NCBI GenBank assembly: GCA_905234645.1
Contig: CAJOIS010000003.1
Span: forward strand, 1-64,000
Direction: 5' to 3'
Source: an uncultured Bacteroidales bacterium
GTDB taxonomy: Bacteria > Bacteroidota > Bacteroidia > Bacteroidales > F082
Length of the DNA stretch: 64,000 nt
The position numbers and the translations under genes are program-made. The notes below the pieces were generated by a model. It was not told the origin of the DNA and did not search any database. It was given only the letters and a program-made list of their open reading frames with translations. Shown here piece after piece: positions 7,662 to 16,197 of this stretch. Each line of letters begins with the position of its first letter. Positions within the stretch are counted from its first letter, which is position 1.

Positions 7662-8645
7662 ATGAGAAAGATGAACAAATTGTTCTTCACGATGTGCATG
7701 ATGGGTGGTTTTGCCGTCATTTTCGGTTCGTGCAAGAAGAATGACGATTCTGCTACTGTGTCCGTTAATCTTCCCGCTTTTGAGGAAGAAGCTGAAGGCA
7801 AAGCTTACATTGATGTCAACAACGGCAACAGCTTCAAGTGGAATGGCAATGACCAGATTGTGATTTACAACCTTGACAATCAAGATGGCAACAATTCCGA
7901 GAAAGCCATTTATCAAACCACGGCCAATGCCGAGGGTCAGGCCTTCGCTGAATTTAGCTATGCCTCTGGCGATGTCCTTTCGGCCAAGAAGTATGGTTAT
8001 TTCGTGTTCTACCCTGTTGAAAAAGTCAGTGCGAACAAATTGAACGAACTTAACTATGAAACCTTCACCGTGAGCAACACTCAGCAGTATACCAAGGTTG
8101 GTAACAATACCACTATTGCTCCTGAAGGTATGGCTATGGCTTGTGACCTCCAATCTCTGGGCGGTTCTTTCACTCTTCAGCACATTTTTGGTGCGCTGAG
8201 ACTGAAAGTTAAGGGCACGGGTACGGTGAACCGCATCGAGGTGATTGACGAAAATCTCAATCTGAGCGGCACCGTGGGCATGAAGCTCCATGAAGTAACG
8301 ATGGACAAATTCACGTCTTTGCAGAATGCCTACATCGCCGGTGGCAACGATCCTTTTAACAACCCCAACTTCATGTCGGTGTGGAATGAGTTAAAGGAAG
8401 ATTTGAGCTACTCGTCTCAGGGTGACGGCAAGATGATGACCTTGGATATGGGCGATGGCGTTGCTCTGAAAGGTAGCAACACCGAGACTAGCTTCTACGT
8501 TGGTCTCCGTCCGGGTGCCTTGAAGTATGGCTTCACTGTGAAAGTGTATGTCAATGGCATGTCGGATCCTGTGATCGTCTCTAAGGGTGTTCAATCAAGC
8601 CCCATCAAGGCTGGTGTGATTAAGCCTGTGACCATCACTCTCTGA
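7662..8645 (+). CDS. Fimbrillin-like lipoprotein
   Basis: 327 residues with a lipoprotein signal (FAVIFGSC, Cys24). The mature part is a beta-rich protein of the Bacteroidales fimbrillin/FimB-like type: FKWNGNDQIVIYN near 57, a FVFYPVEKVSA strand, and SFTLQHIFGALRLKVKGTG near 170, which is the conserved fimbrillin family core pattern. Probably exported to the outer membrane and surface exposed. It lies 67 nt after the small peptide gene, with no clear promoter of its own, and ends at a strong terminator. The exact role (pilus subunit versus surface lipoprotein) cannot be told from sequence. Confidence 0.7.
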   Translation: MRKMNKLFFTMCMMGGFAVIFGSCKKNDDSATVSVNLPAFEEEAEGKAYIDVNNGNSFKWNGNDQIVIYNLDNQDGNNSEKAIYQTTANAEGQAFAEFSYASGDVLSAKKYGYFVFYPVEKVSANKLNELNYETFTVSNTQQYTKVGNNTTIAPEGMAMACDLQSLGGSFTLQHIFGALRLKVKGTGTVNRIEVIDENLNLSGTVGMKLHEVTMDKFTSLQNAYIAGGNDPFNNPNFMSVWNELKEDLSYSSQGDGKMMTLDMGDGVALKGSNTETSFYVGLRPGALKYGFTVKVYVNGMSDPVIVSKGVQSSPIKAGVIKPVTITL

Positions 8646-8668
8646 TTGTAGGAATACAGCAATCAAAA

Positions 8669-8700
8669 AAAAGCACTTCCCTTGGGGAGGTGCTTTTTTT
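8669..8700 (+). terminator. Terminator after the fimbrillin-like gene
   Basis: Stem of about 13 bp with one G-T pair (AAAAGCACTTCCC with GGGAGGTGCTTTT), loop ttg, ending in a run of T. Confidence 0.85.
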
Positions 8701-8709
8701 GTTTCCTCT

Positions 8710-8790
8710 TGTAGAGACGCAAAATCTTGCGTCTCTACCCATGCATGGGAAACCGCATAAAAAAAGAGACGCGATCATTGCGTCTCTACA
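8710..8790. repeat. Double-hairpin GTAGAGACG repeat element
   Basis: Two adjacent palindromes: 8711-8738 (12-bp arms GTAGAGACGCAA and its inverse) and 8765-8787 (8-bp arms). The outermost TGTAGAGACGC (8710-8720) and GCGTCTCTACA (8780-8790) are also exact inverted copies, so the whole 81 bp is one element. A relative lies at 40978-41005. Confidence 0.75.
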
Positions 8791-8793
8791 TTT

Positions 8794-8869
<76 letters not shown>

Positions 8870-9016
8870 TCCGTAGTTTGCGCTGCAAAATTACAACTTT
8901 TTTCGTTTATGCCAACAAAAAATCACCAAAATGGACATTTTTTTTGCCGTTGAAATATTTTTCATCTGATAGTCAATGTTTTATGGATTTGCATACCGAA
9001 TTTAAGCAATAAAAAC

Positions 9017-9047
9017 TTGCCTAAAGAGTTAAAAAATCGGATATTTG
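9017..9047 (+). promoter_or_regulatory. Promoter of the OMP-TPR-lptC gene run
   Basis: TTG at 9017-9019, a 20-nt spacer and GATATTTG at 9040-9047 (one mismatch to TAnnTTTG). The predicted start of transcription falls inside the left arm of the inverted repeat 9045-9104. Confidence 0.5.
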
Positions 9048-9104
9048 CACGCTCTTATCCCCCCTCGGTTCCCCCTAAAAGAGGGGAGGGGTAAGAGCGT
9101 GCAA
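9045..9104. repeat. 60-bp inverted repeat at the promoter
   Basis: Perfect 13-bp end arms (TTGCACGCTCTTA, 9045-9057, and its inverse, 9092-9104) enclose a C-rich then G-rich core (CCCCCT...GAGGGGAGGGG), so the whole sequence can fold as one long hairpin. It ends 15 nt before the start codon at 9120. Confidence 0.75.
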
Positions 9105-9119
9105 TAGATTACATTGTTT

Positions 9120-10421
9120 ATGAGAACTACTTTCTTGAAAAGCATTCTGGTAGCCGCGTTGCTGGCGTGGTTGGGGATTGATGCCTTGGCTCAGGCCGAC
9201 GTGGATTCGCCATATTCCCTGTTTGGCGTGGGGCAAGTGAGAGACAAAGCCATGAATGTCAGGCTGAAAGGCATGGGAGGCGCCTCTAACGCCATGTTTG
9301 GCATCGGCATGATCAACGCAGAAAATCCGGCTTCGTATGCCAAGATCGACTCGCTGGCATTCCTCTTTGATGCGGGTTTCTACTTCAAGACTTCCACTTT
9401 CAGCACCGCCAGCCTTTCCGAACGTTCTGCCAATGCCTCGTTCGATTATGTCTCTATGGCCTTTGGCCTCACCTCTTGGTGGAAGATGGCACTTGGTGTG
9501 CAGCCTTATAGTACTGCTGGTTATACCATGTTGGTGAACAGCAACAAGCCTGACATCGGCAACTATGCCACGCGCTTCAAAGGCTCGGGCGGTTTGAACC
9601 AGGCCTTTGTGGGCACGGCATTCAAGTTGGGTAAGCATTTCTCCATCGGCGCCAACGGATATTATGTTTTTGGCAACACGCAGACCGAAACCACGCTTTA
9701 TTTCCCCGATTCGCTCTATATGATCGGCTCGCGCCGCAACCTTGACCTGATGGTGAGCTCCTTTATGTTTGACTATGGTCTGCTTTTCAATACCAGCGTG
9801 GGTAGCGACATGGAACTGAGTGTTGGCGTGACCTATACCCAGCCTGTCAAGTTAAGAGGCAAACAAACCTTGTTTATCCGTTCCATCGAGGAGAGTCAGG
9901 ATTCCGAAATAGAATATGTGATCGACACCTTGGTCAATACGACCTCGGTCACCAAAACACAAATGCCCCAAGGTATTGGTGTTGGCCTGGCTTTACAGAA
10001 AAACGATCGTTGGACATTTGCCGTCGATTTCAACTGGATGCAGTGGTCGAAGTTTGCCCGTGAAGGTGTCACCGATGCCTTGCAGGATTCATGGAATGTG
10101 TCGGCAGGCTTTGAGTTCACGCCGAGCCATTCCAACATTTCGGGTTATTTCAGGAAGATGTCATACCGCTTCGGCGGTTTCTATGAGCATGGCATGATCA
10201 ACCTTATGGGTAACGACGGCAATGCCTATAGTATTAATAGATTGGGTGCCACCGCAGGTATGTCCTTGCCTTTGCCCAAGACCCAGTCGAAGGTCGACGT
10301 GGCCTTGGAAGTGGGGCAATACGGCACGCGCGAAGGCGGCCTGATACAAGAGCATTATGCCAAGCTGAACGTCGGTATCGCTGTGTTTGAGCATTGGTTC
10401 ATGAAGCGTAAATACAGATGA
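9120..10421 (+). CDS. Outer-membrane beta-barrel protein
   Basis: 433 residues. An ATG at 9120 gives a signal peptide ending ALAQ; an in-frame TTG at 9114 is less likely. The mature start ADVDSPYSLFGVGQV and the following RLKGMGGASNAMFG are typical of a conserved Bacteroidales outer-membrane protein family related to the FadL/PorV-type barrels. Alternating hydrophobic strands continue to the C-terminal FEHWFMKRKYR. In many Bacteroidales it precedes the same TPR, LptC, CNNM and PpiD genes as here, suggesting an envelope function, but no specific role is known. Confidence 0.75.
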   Translation: MRTTFLKSILVAALLAWLGIDALAQADVDSPYSLFGVGQVRDKAMNVRLKGMGGASNAMFGIGMINAENPASYAKIDSLAFLFDAGFYFKTSTFSTASLSERSANASFDYVSMAFGLTSWWKMALGVQPYSTAGYTMLVNSNKPDIGNYATRFKGSGGLNQAFVGTAFKLGKHFSIGANGYYVFGNTQTETTLYFPDSLYMIGSRRNLDLMVSSFMFDYGLLFNTSVGSDMELSVGVTYTQPVKLRGKQTLFIRSIEESQDSEIEYVIDTLVNTTSVTKTQMPQGIGVGLALQKNDRWTFAVDFNWMQWSKFAREGVTDALQDSWNVSAGFEFTPSHSNISGYFRKMSYRFGGFYEHGMINLMGNDGNAYSINRLGATAGMSLPLPKTQSKVDVALEVGQYGTREGGLIQEHYAKLNVGIAVFEHWFMKRKYR

Positions 10422-10496
10422 TTTTGTGGCATCATTCATTTTGGAACGATATTTGAAGAAAGCATAAACAAGTTAAACCTTTAAAATAAGAGAGAG

Positions 10497-11936
10497 ATGA
10501 AAACTAAAAGATTTGTGTTGATTGCCGTCATGATCGGAATGGCAATGAGCGTTTCAGCCCAAGAGGCGTACGGAGCCGACAGTGTGGCATGCGTGACCAA
10601 CCTGTCCACCTATCGCGAGTACTTCAAGCAATGGGAGTCCGCCAAATTCGCCCCCGAGTCCATCAGCATGGAGATGGTGGCCGCTTGGAGAGAGGTGTTC
10701 CTCAACTGCCCTCGCGCCAGCCAGTACACCTACACCAACGGTGAGAAGATCATGGAGTACTTCATCCGCACCAATCCTGCCCAAAAGGACGCCTACATTG
10801 ACACGCTCGGCATGTTGATGGATGCCCGCGCACAGTACTTCTCCGTCGATCCGAAGACGGGCAAGTCACAAGTGGCTAGCATTATGGGTAGAAAAGGCCT
10901 CCTCATCTACACTTATAATAAGAACCGCTACGAAGAAGCCTACAATGTGCTGAAAGATGCCGTCGCTTTGGATGCCTCACAGCTGCAAGGTGCCTATATC
11001 GACGCCTACTTCAAGGCCACCATAGATATGGTGAACAACGGCAAGGCTGAGAAGATGACGATCATCAACGTCTATCAGGAACTCTCCGAAGTGGTCGATA
11101 ACAACATCAGCGCTTTGGCCGAGACCGAGACGGAGCTGGTCGCTGCCAAGGAAGAAGCCGAGACAGCTGGCGATGCTGAAGCTGTGGCAGGCTTTGACAA
11201 GCAGCTCGAAAAGAACGAGAAGACCATCAATATTAATAAAGGTGTGAAGAGCAACCTCGACAACCTGTTCCAGCCCTACGCCTCCTGCGAAGACCTGATC
11301 AAGGTGTTTGCCGCCAAGATGGCCGAGACGCCGGACGATGTGGTGCTCCTCAAGCGTATCACTACCATCCTCGATAAGAAGGACTGCACCGACTCCAAGC
11401 TCTTCCTCGATGCTGCCGTCAGACTCAACGAGCTGGAACCCAGCCCGGAAGCTTCCTACAGCTTGGGTATCAAGTTCTTCAAGGACAAGAAGTACAGCGA
11501 CGCCGCCACGTTCTTTGAGCAGGCCACGAAGACCGACAACAACGACCGTAGATATCGTGCCTACCGTAACTTGGGCATGTGCTACGAGAACATGGGAAGC
11601 CTGTCGCGTGCCCGTGACATCTACAGAAGAGCAGCTCAGGTTGACCCGACCAACGGCGAGCCTTACCTCCTCATCGGTATGCTCTATGCCGGAAGTGCCA
11701 AGCAGTTCAGCGGCGAAATCGAAAGCAAGGCCGTGTACTGGGCCGCCGTCGACAAGTGCATCAAAGCCAAGTCCATTGATGCCTCCTGCGCCGACAGGGC
11801 CAACAGCCTGATCCGCGCCTACACTGCCGCCTTCCCGTCGATGGAGACGATCTTCTTCAACGACTACAACGAAGGACAAAGCTTCAACGTGGGTGGTTGG
11901 ATTGGCGAAACGACGACCATCAGAGCTAAGAAATAA
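10497..11936 (+). CDS. Exported TPR protein
   Basis: 479 residues with a signal peptide ending SVSAQ. The middle (about 200-255) is a charged coiled-coil-like stretch rich in Glu and Ala (ETELVAAKEEAETAG). The C-terminal part (about 320-420) holds tetratricopeptide repeats, for example ASYSLGIKFFKDKKYSDAA and RAYRNLGMCYENMGSLSRA. TPRs mediate protein contacts, so a periplasmic scaffold is likely. The stop codon is immediately followed by the lptC TTG start, so the two are co-translated. Confidence 0.8.
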   Translation: MKTKRFVLIAVMIGMAMSVSAQEAYGADSVACVTNLSTYREYFKQWESAKFAPESISMEMVAAWREVFLNCPRASQYTYTNGEKIMEYFIRTNPAQKDAYIDTLGMLMDARAQYFSVDPKTGKSQVASIMGRKGLLIYTYNKNRYEEAYNVLKDAVALDASQLQGAYIDAYFKATIDMVNNGKAEKMTIINVYQELSEVVDNNISALAETETELVAAKEEAETAGDAEAVAGFDKQLEKNEKTININKGVKSNLDNLFQPYASCEDLIKVFAAKMAETPDDVVLLKRITTILDKKDCTDSKLFLDAAVRLNELEPSPEASYSLGIKFFKDKKYSDAATFFEQATKTDNNDRRYRAYRNLGMCYENMGSLSRARDIYRRAAQVDPTNGEPYLLIGMLYAGSAKQFSGEIESKAVYWAAVDKCIKAKSIDASCADRANSLIRAYTAAFPSMETIFFNDYNEGQSFNVGGWIGETTTIRAKK

Positions 11937-12500
11937 TTGAAAAGCCTACTGAAAATAGGACTCACACTCAACATCACAGCCATCATGGCTGTGATGTTGT
12001 TTTCGTGTTCAAACCCCGATGCCGTGGTGATGGAGATGGGATCGGACGACACGCTGTCGGGCATCATTGCCGACAGCGTTGTTTTCTATCGTAGCGACTC
12101 GGGTTTTGTCAACTTGGAGCTTCACACGCCACGTATGGTGCGCATGGAGACCGAAGATGAAATTATGGAGTTCCCTCTTGGCTTCGATGTCTACATGTTC
12201 GACCACAAGAAGCAGACCGTCGAACTCCATGCCGACTATGGCAAGAACTACGGCAAGACACATCTGATTGAGGCGCAAGGCAATGTTGTCGTGAAAAACT
12301 TCGGTAGCGAAGAGACTATGTACTCCGAAAAGCTTTTCTGGTATCAGGATTTGAAGATGATCTATACCCGTTCGCATGTGAAAATCATCACACCCGACAA
12401 GCAAATCGAGGCTGACAGCCTGGTGGCACGTGAGGATTTTTCTGAATACACAATGTATTCAGGCAGTGCCCTGCTTGATATTGACGAGGAGGAAGAATGA
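11937..12500 (+). CDS. lptC: LPS export protein LptC
   Basis: 187 residues. LptC receives lipopolysaccharide from the LptBFG transporter at the inner membrane and passes it to the periplasmic bridge. Matching features: a single N-terminal hydrophobic segment, then the LptC pattern LSGIIADSVVFYRSDSG, a repetitive beta-jellyroll (FDHKKQTVELHADYG, THLIEAQGNVVVKN, DKQIEADSL). TTG is the proposed start because it follows the TPR stop directly and restores a complete signal; the first ATG would remove most of it. A lipobox-like MLFSC suggests lipid anchoring. The signal-peptide region contains a perfect palindrome (11970-11998). Confidence 0.85.
   Translation: MKSLLKIGLTLNITAIMAVMLFSCSNPDAVVMEMGSDDTLSGIIADSVVFYRSDSGFVNLELHTPRMVRMETEDEIMEFPLGFDVYMFDHKKQTVELHADYGKNYGKTHLIEAQGNVVVKNFGSEETMYSEKLFWYQDLKMIYTRSHVKIITPDKQIEADSLVAREDFSEYTMYSGSALLDIDEEEE
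11970..11998. repeat. Perfect palindrome inside the LptC signal-peptide codons
   Basis: Two 14-nt arms (AACATCACAGCCAT and its inverse) separated by a single C, followed by GTTTTC. In RNA this can form a strong hairpin 33 nt after the lptC start. Confidence 0.85.
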
Positions 12501-12504
12501 CGCC

Positions 12505-13791
12505 ATGAGCAGTTGGATTATCGTTGCGGTTACCTTGTTTTTCTCGGCACTTTGCTCGGGATTGGAGATTGCTTTCAACAGCATCAATCGTCTCCAGCTG
12601 GAAGTGGATTTGACGAAAAATACCTTCTCTGCAAAGCTTATCAGGTTGTTTCTGAAAGACCAGTCGCGTTTCATCACGTCACTGTTGTTGGGCAACAACA
12701 TCACCCTCATTATCTACGGTATAAGCATGTCGCAGCTGTTGGACGCCCCCGTTTTGCATTGGCTGCAAGCCGTCTCGCTGGACAACGATTTCATGATTCT
12801 TTTGACGAAGACTGTCCTTGCCACTTTGCTTGTGCTTTTGGTGGCTGAGTTCCTGCCCAAGATGCTGTTCCGCATCAATCCCAACGCCATCCTGTCGTTT
12901 TTTGCCTTTCCCACTTTCATTTGCTATTGCCTGCTCTATCCGCTGATTCTGGTCTATACGGGCATATCGGAGTTTATCATCCGTTATGTTTTGCGCTTGA
13001 AGGTGGATCGACAGGAATACCAGTTCAGCACCGTCGACCTGAACGATTACATTGCCGAATACGCCGACCCCGAGGAGGCTGATGAGGATATGCAACAGGA
13101 AATCCAACTGTTCCAGAACGTGATGGAGTTCCGCTCGGTAAAACTCCGCGAGTGCATGGGACCGCGCAATGAGATTGAGTCCGTGAGAATCACCGACAGT
13201 ATTAATGCGGTGAAGGCACGCTTCGAGGAAACCAAGCACTCCAAACTTATCGTGATAGGAGAGAGCATAGACGACATTGTGGGTTATGTCCACCTCAACG
13301 ATGTGGTTCGCGCAATTGCTGAACACCTCGACGTGACTATGGATGACCTTGTGCGCACCATCGACTTCTTCCCCGAAACTTATACTGCCGACCGCTTGCT
13401 GAAGCATTTCATCCAAAAGAGGCAGGGCGTAGCTGCCGTCGTCGACGAGTTTGGTGGTACGGCGGGCATCGTCACAATGGAGGATGTGGTGGAGGAAATC
13501 TTTGGTGAAATCGACGACGAATACGATTTGGAAGAAGAAGTGGAACGCGTCATTGACGACAATACCTTCGTCTTTTCCGCGCGATTGGAAATAGATTATC
13601 TCAATGACACATACAAGTTGGATCTGCCCGTCAGCGACGACTACGAAACCCTGGCCGGCATGATTCTCCATTATTGCGAAAGCATCCCTGGGCAGGGCGA
13701 AGAGCTGACCATCGGCAAATATCGGGTCAAAATTTTGAAAGCCTCCCACATGAAATTGGATGAAGTGGAATTGAAAGTTGAAGATAAATAA
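12505..13791 (+). CDS. CNNM/CorC-type transporter-associated protein (hemolysin family)
   Basis: 428 residues from ATG 12505 (MSSWIIVAVTLF), 4 nt after lptC. Residues 1-190 are a DUF21/CNNM membrane domain with four hydrophobic segments (SALCSGLEIAFNSINRL; LLLGNNITLIIYG; LVAEFLPKMLFR). Then comes a CBS pair (about 210-335, including GPRNEIESVRI and VVDEFGGTAGIVTMED) and a C-terminal CorC_HlyC domain (from about 350). Families with this architecture act in Mg2+/divalent cation export and resistance; the old name hemolysin is historical. Part of the conserved OMP-TPR-LptC-CNNM-PpiD order. Confidence 0.88.
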   Translation: MSSWIIVAVTLFFSALCSGLEIAFNSINRLQLEVDLTKNTFSAKLIRLFLKDQSRFITSLLLGNNITLIIYGISMSQLLDAPVLHWLQAVSLDNDFMILLTKTVLATLLVLLVAEFLPKMLFRINPNAILSFFAFPTFICYCLLYPLILVYTGISEFIIRYVLRLKVDRQEYQFSTVDLNDYIAEYADPEEADEDMQQEIQLFQNVMEFRSVKLRECMGPRNEIESVRITDSINAVKARFEETKHSKLIVIGESIDDIVGYVHLNDVVRAIAEHLDVTMDDLVRTIDFFPETYTADRLLKHFIQKRQGVAAVVDEFGGTAGIVTMEDVVEEIFGEIDDEYDLEEEVERVIDDNTFVFSARLEIDYLNDTYKLDLPVSDDYETLAGMILHYCESIPGQGEELTIGKYRVKILKASHMKLDEVELKVEDK

Positions 13792-13886
13792 TTGAATTTC
13801 AATTATTTATTTGCTTTCAATAGAGTGGTTTCCGATTTTTGAAAAATAAAAATCGAACATTTAATCCTACGCGTTGAAATCTTTAC

Positions 13887-13894
13887 TAAATTTG
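13887..13894 (+). promoter_or_regulatory. -7 element upstream of the PpiD-like gene
   Basis: TAAATTTG matches TAnnTTTG exactly, 51 nt before the ATG at 13945; no TTTG at the usual -33 distance. Confidence 0.4.
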
Positions 13895-13944
13895 CACGCT
13901 CAAAATTGAAGTTTAATAGTAATAAAAAATAGAGTATTTGTATT

Positions 13945-16065
13945 ATGGCAGCAATTGAAAGAATCAGAAGACATTCCGGATTGTTGATTGCAATCATCGG
14001 CATTGCATTGTTAGCTTTTGTCTTGCAAGACCTTTTCCAAAGTCAGGGAAGAAATACCGGCCCCGTCGTTGCTACGGTTGACGGTGACAAGATTTCGGTG
14101 AGGGACTTTGAGTCGCTCAAGGACCAGAACCTTGAGAATAGAAAGGCCCAAAGCAACAATAACAACCTCTCTTCTGTCGAGACTTACAACATCTACAACA
14201 ACACGCTGGAAGAAATGATCAAGGACAACCTCATGACCAAGGAATACGAGGCTGCGGGCGTGGGTATCACCTCGGAGGAGCTTTACGACCAGATGACGGG
14301 CGATCATCCGCATCAGTGGATGGTGCAGAGCTTCAGCAATCCTGATGGCACCTACAATAGGGAAGGTGTGCTGGATTACCTCCAGAACCTCGACCAACTT
14401 CCGGCTGATTATTACGACCGTTGGTTGAGTTTTGAAAAGAGCCTGAAACACGATCGTTTGCAGAACAAGTTCAACAACCTGTTGAAGGCTTCCTATTTCC
14501 TGCCCACTGCTTTGGCTGAGAAATATTACCAGAACAAGAACATGAAAGCCACGGCTGATGTCATCGCTTTGCGTTATACCACCATCCCTGATTCGACGGT
14601 GGTCATCACCGAAGCCGACAACAAGGCTTTCTACGAGGAAAACAAGTACCGTTATGAAACGGACGAGCGCCGCGACATCGAGTATGTTGTCTTCGACATT
14701 AAACCGTCCCAGGAAGACCGTCAAGATGCTCTGAAGCATGTCGTTGACATGAGAAATGATTTCGTCAACACCGAAAACGTGGTTAATTTCGTCAACGCCA
14801 ACTCCGACCAGCGCTACGACAGCACTTGGATGGGCCAGAAGGATGTGCCGCAGTCAATTGAAAAGGCCATCTTCGAGAATGGCAATGGCGTCGGTTTTGT
14901 GTATGGTCCCTATGAAGATGGCGACGCCTTCAATCTTGTGCGCATCATTGACCTGCAGAATCGTCCCGACTCTTTGAAGGCCAGCCATATCCTGATTGGC
15001 TATGAAGGTGCCTACAGAAGCGAGTCCACGCTGAGCGAAGAAGCTGCCAAGGCCAAGGCCGACAGCCTGCTGAATGTGCTGAAGAGCAATCCTAAGAACG
15101 AAACCCTGTTTGCCGAATTGGCTGAGCAGTTCACCGACGACCCGTCCGGCAAAGGCAAGGGCGGTGACTTGGATTGGTTCACCGATGGCCAAATGGTGTA
15201 TGACTTCAACGAGTTTGTCGTCAACAATCCCGTTGGTACCTTGGGTGTGGTGAAGACCATCTTCGGTTACCACGTCATTAAGGTGACCGACAAGACCGAG
15301 GCTCAACCTAAGGTGCGCCTGGCTTACCTGAAGCATGAAATCACTCCTAGCACAAAGACTTATAAGAACGTCTTTGCCGATGCCAACAAGTTCGTCATCG
15401 AAAACAGAACCTACGAAGCTTTCAACCAGGCCATCGAAGAGCAAGGTCTGACCAAGCGCACGATGCCGAGAATGAGCAAGTCGACCACGCAGATCGCCGG
15501 TATCGACAACCCGCGTGAAATCGTCCGTTGGGCTTTCGACAAGAACAGGAAAGAAGGCGACGTTTCGGAGAAGATCTTTGAACTTGACAATATGTTTGTC
15601 GTGGCTGCCCTGACGAGTGTCGTCAAAGAAGGTTATGCTCCTTTGAGCGCTGTTGCCGAACAGGCCAAGTATCAAATCATCAACAAGAAGAAGGGTGAGA
15701 TGGCTGTTGAAAAGATGAAGGCTTGCGGTAACGATGTGAATAGGATGATCAATGAACTCGGTGCCGAGTCGGCCACTGTCACCGACGTCACCATTGATTC
15801 GCGTGTGCTCAGCAACTTCGGTGTTGAGGCCGACATCATCGGTACCATCATGGGCATGAAGGAAGGTGAGGAAATGGGCCCCATCGCGGGCAATTCAAGC
15901 GCATTCATCATCAAGAATGTGAGAATCGAGCAACCTGCTCCCATTACCGACTACTCGGACATCATCAGGGAAAAGACCAGCCAGTTTACCAACAAGGCTA
16001 GCGGTGTCTACAACGCCTTGAGAAACCTCGCTAAGATCAAGGACAATAGAACCGAGATCTTCTGA
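13945..16065 (+). CDS. PpiD/SurA-like peptidyl-prolyl isomerase
   Basis: 706 residues. A single membrane anchor (LLIAIIGIALLAFVLQDL, about 13-30) is followed by a SurA-N-type chaperone region beginning VATVDGDKISVRDFE. A parvulin domain lies at about 340-450 (ASHILIGYEGAY, GKGGDLDWFTDGQM, FGYHVIKVTDK). A second, degenerate rotamase-like half follows. PpiD-like proteins are inner-membrane-anchored periplasmic foldases that help outer-membrane and secreted proteins fold, consistent with the envelope genes upstream. It has its own -7 element and ends at a strong terminator. Confidence 0.88.
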   Translation: MAAIERIRRHSGLLIAIIGIALLAFVLQDLFQSQGRNTGPVVATVDGDKISVRDFESLKDQNLENRKAQSNNNNLSSVETYNIYNNTLEEMIKDNLMTKEYEAAGVGITSEELYDQMTGDHPHQWMVQSFSNPDGTYNREGVLDYLQNLDQLPADYYDRWLSFEKSLKHDRLQNKFNNLLKASYFLPTALAEKYYQNKNMKATADVIALRYTTIPDSTVVITEADNKAFYEENKYRYETDERRDIEYVVFDIKPSQEDRQDALKHVVDMRNDFVNTENVVNFVNANSDQRYDSTWMGQKDVPQSIEKAIFENGNGVGFVYGPYEDGDAFNLVRIIDLQNRPDSLKASHILIGYEGAYRSESTLSEEAAKAKADSLLNVLKSNPKNETLFAELAEQFTDDPSGKGKGGDLDWFTDGQMVYDFNEFVVNNPVGTLGVVKTIFGYHVIKVTDKTEAQPKVRLAYLKHEITPSTKTYKNVFADANKFVIENRTYEAFNQAIEEQGLTKRTMPRMSKSTTQIAGIDNPREIVRWAFDKNRKEGDVSEKIFELDNMFVVAALTSVVKEGYAPLSAVAEQAKYQIINKKKGEMAVEKMKACGNDVNRMINELGAESATVTDVTIDSRVLSNFGVEADIIGTIMGMKEGEEMGPIAGNSSAFIIKNVRIEQPAPITDYSDIIREKTSQFTNKASGVYNALRNLAKIKDNRTEIF

Positions 16066-16091
16066 TGAATGACATCATTGGAACAACAAAG

Positions 16092-16126
16092 AAAAGGTGC
16101 GTTGCTGAAAAACGCACCTTTTCTGC
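16092..16126 (+). terminator. Terminator after the PpiD-like gene
   Basis: Perfect 12-bp stem (AAAAGGTGCGTT, 16092-16103, with 16111-16122), a 7-nt loop and a TTTTCT end. Confidence 0.9.
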
Positions 16127-16197
16127 TTTAAGAAATACTAATCGGAACGGAAATCCGTTCAAGATTAAGATAAAGTGAAATCAAAAGTAATATTATC

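Noticed and set aside
8710..8790. CRISPR array
   Set aside because: The repeats are inverted hairpins, only about 23-28 nt long, without regular spacers or cas genes.
10977..11879. 300-codon antisense frame opposite the TPR protein
   Set aside because: Repetitive Val/Leu/Gly shadow of a coding sequence with a strong third-position bias.
12679..13749. 356-codon antisense frame opposite the CNNM-like gene
   Set aside because: Shadow of the sense gene, with no start context, promoter or domain.
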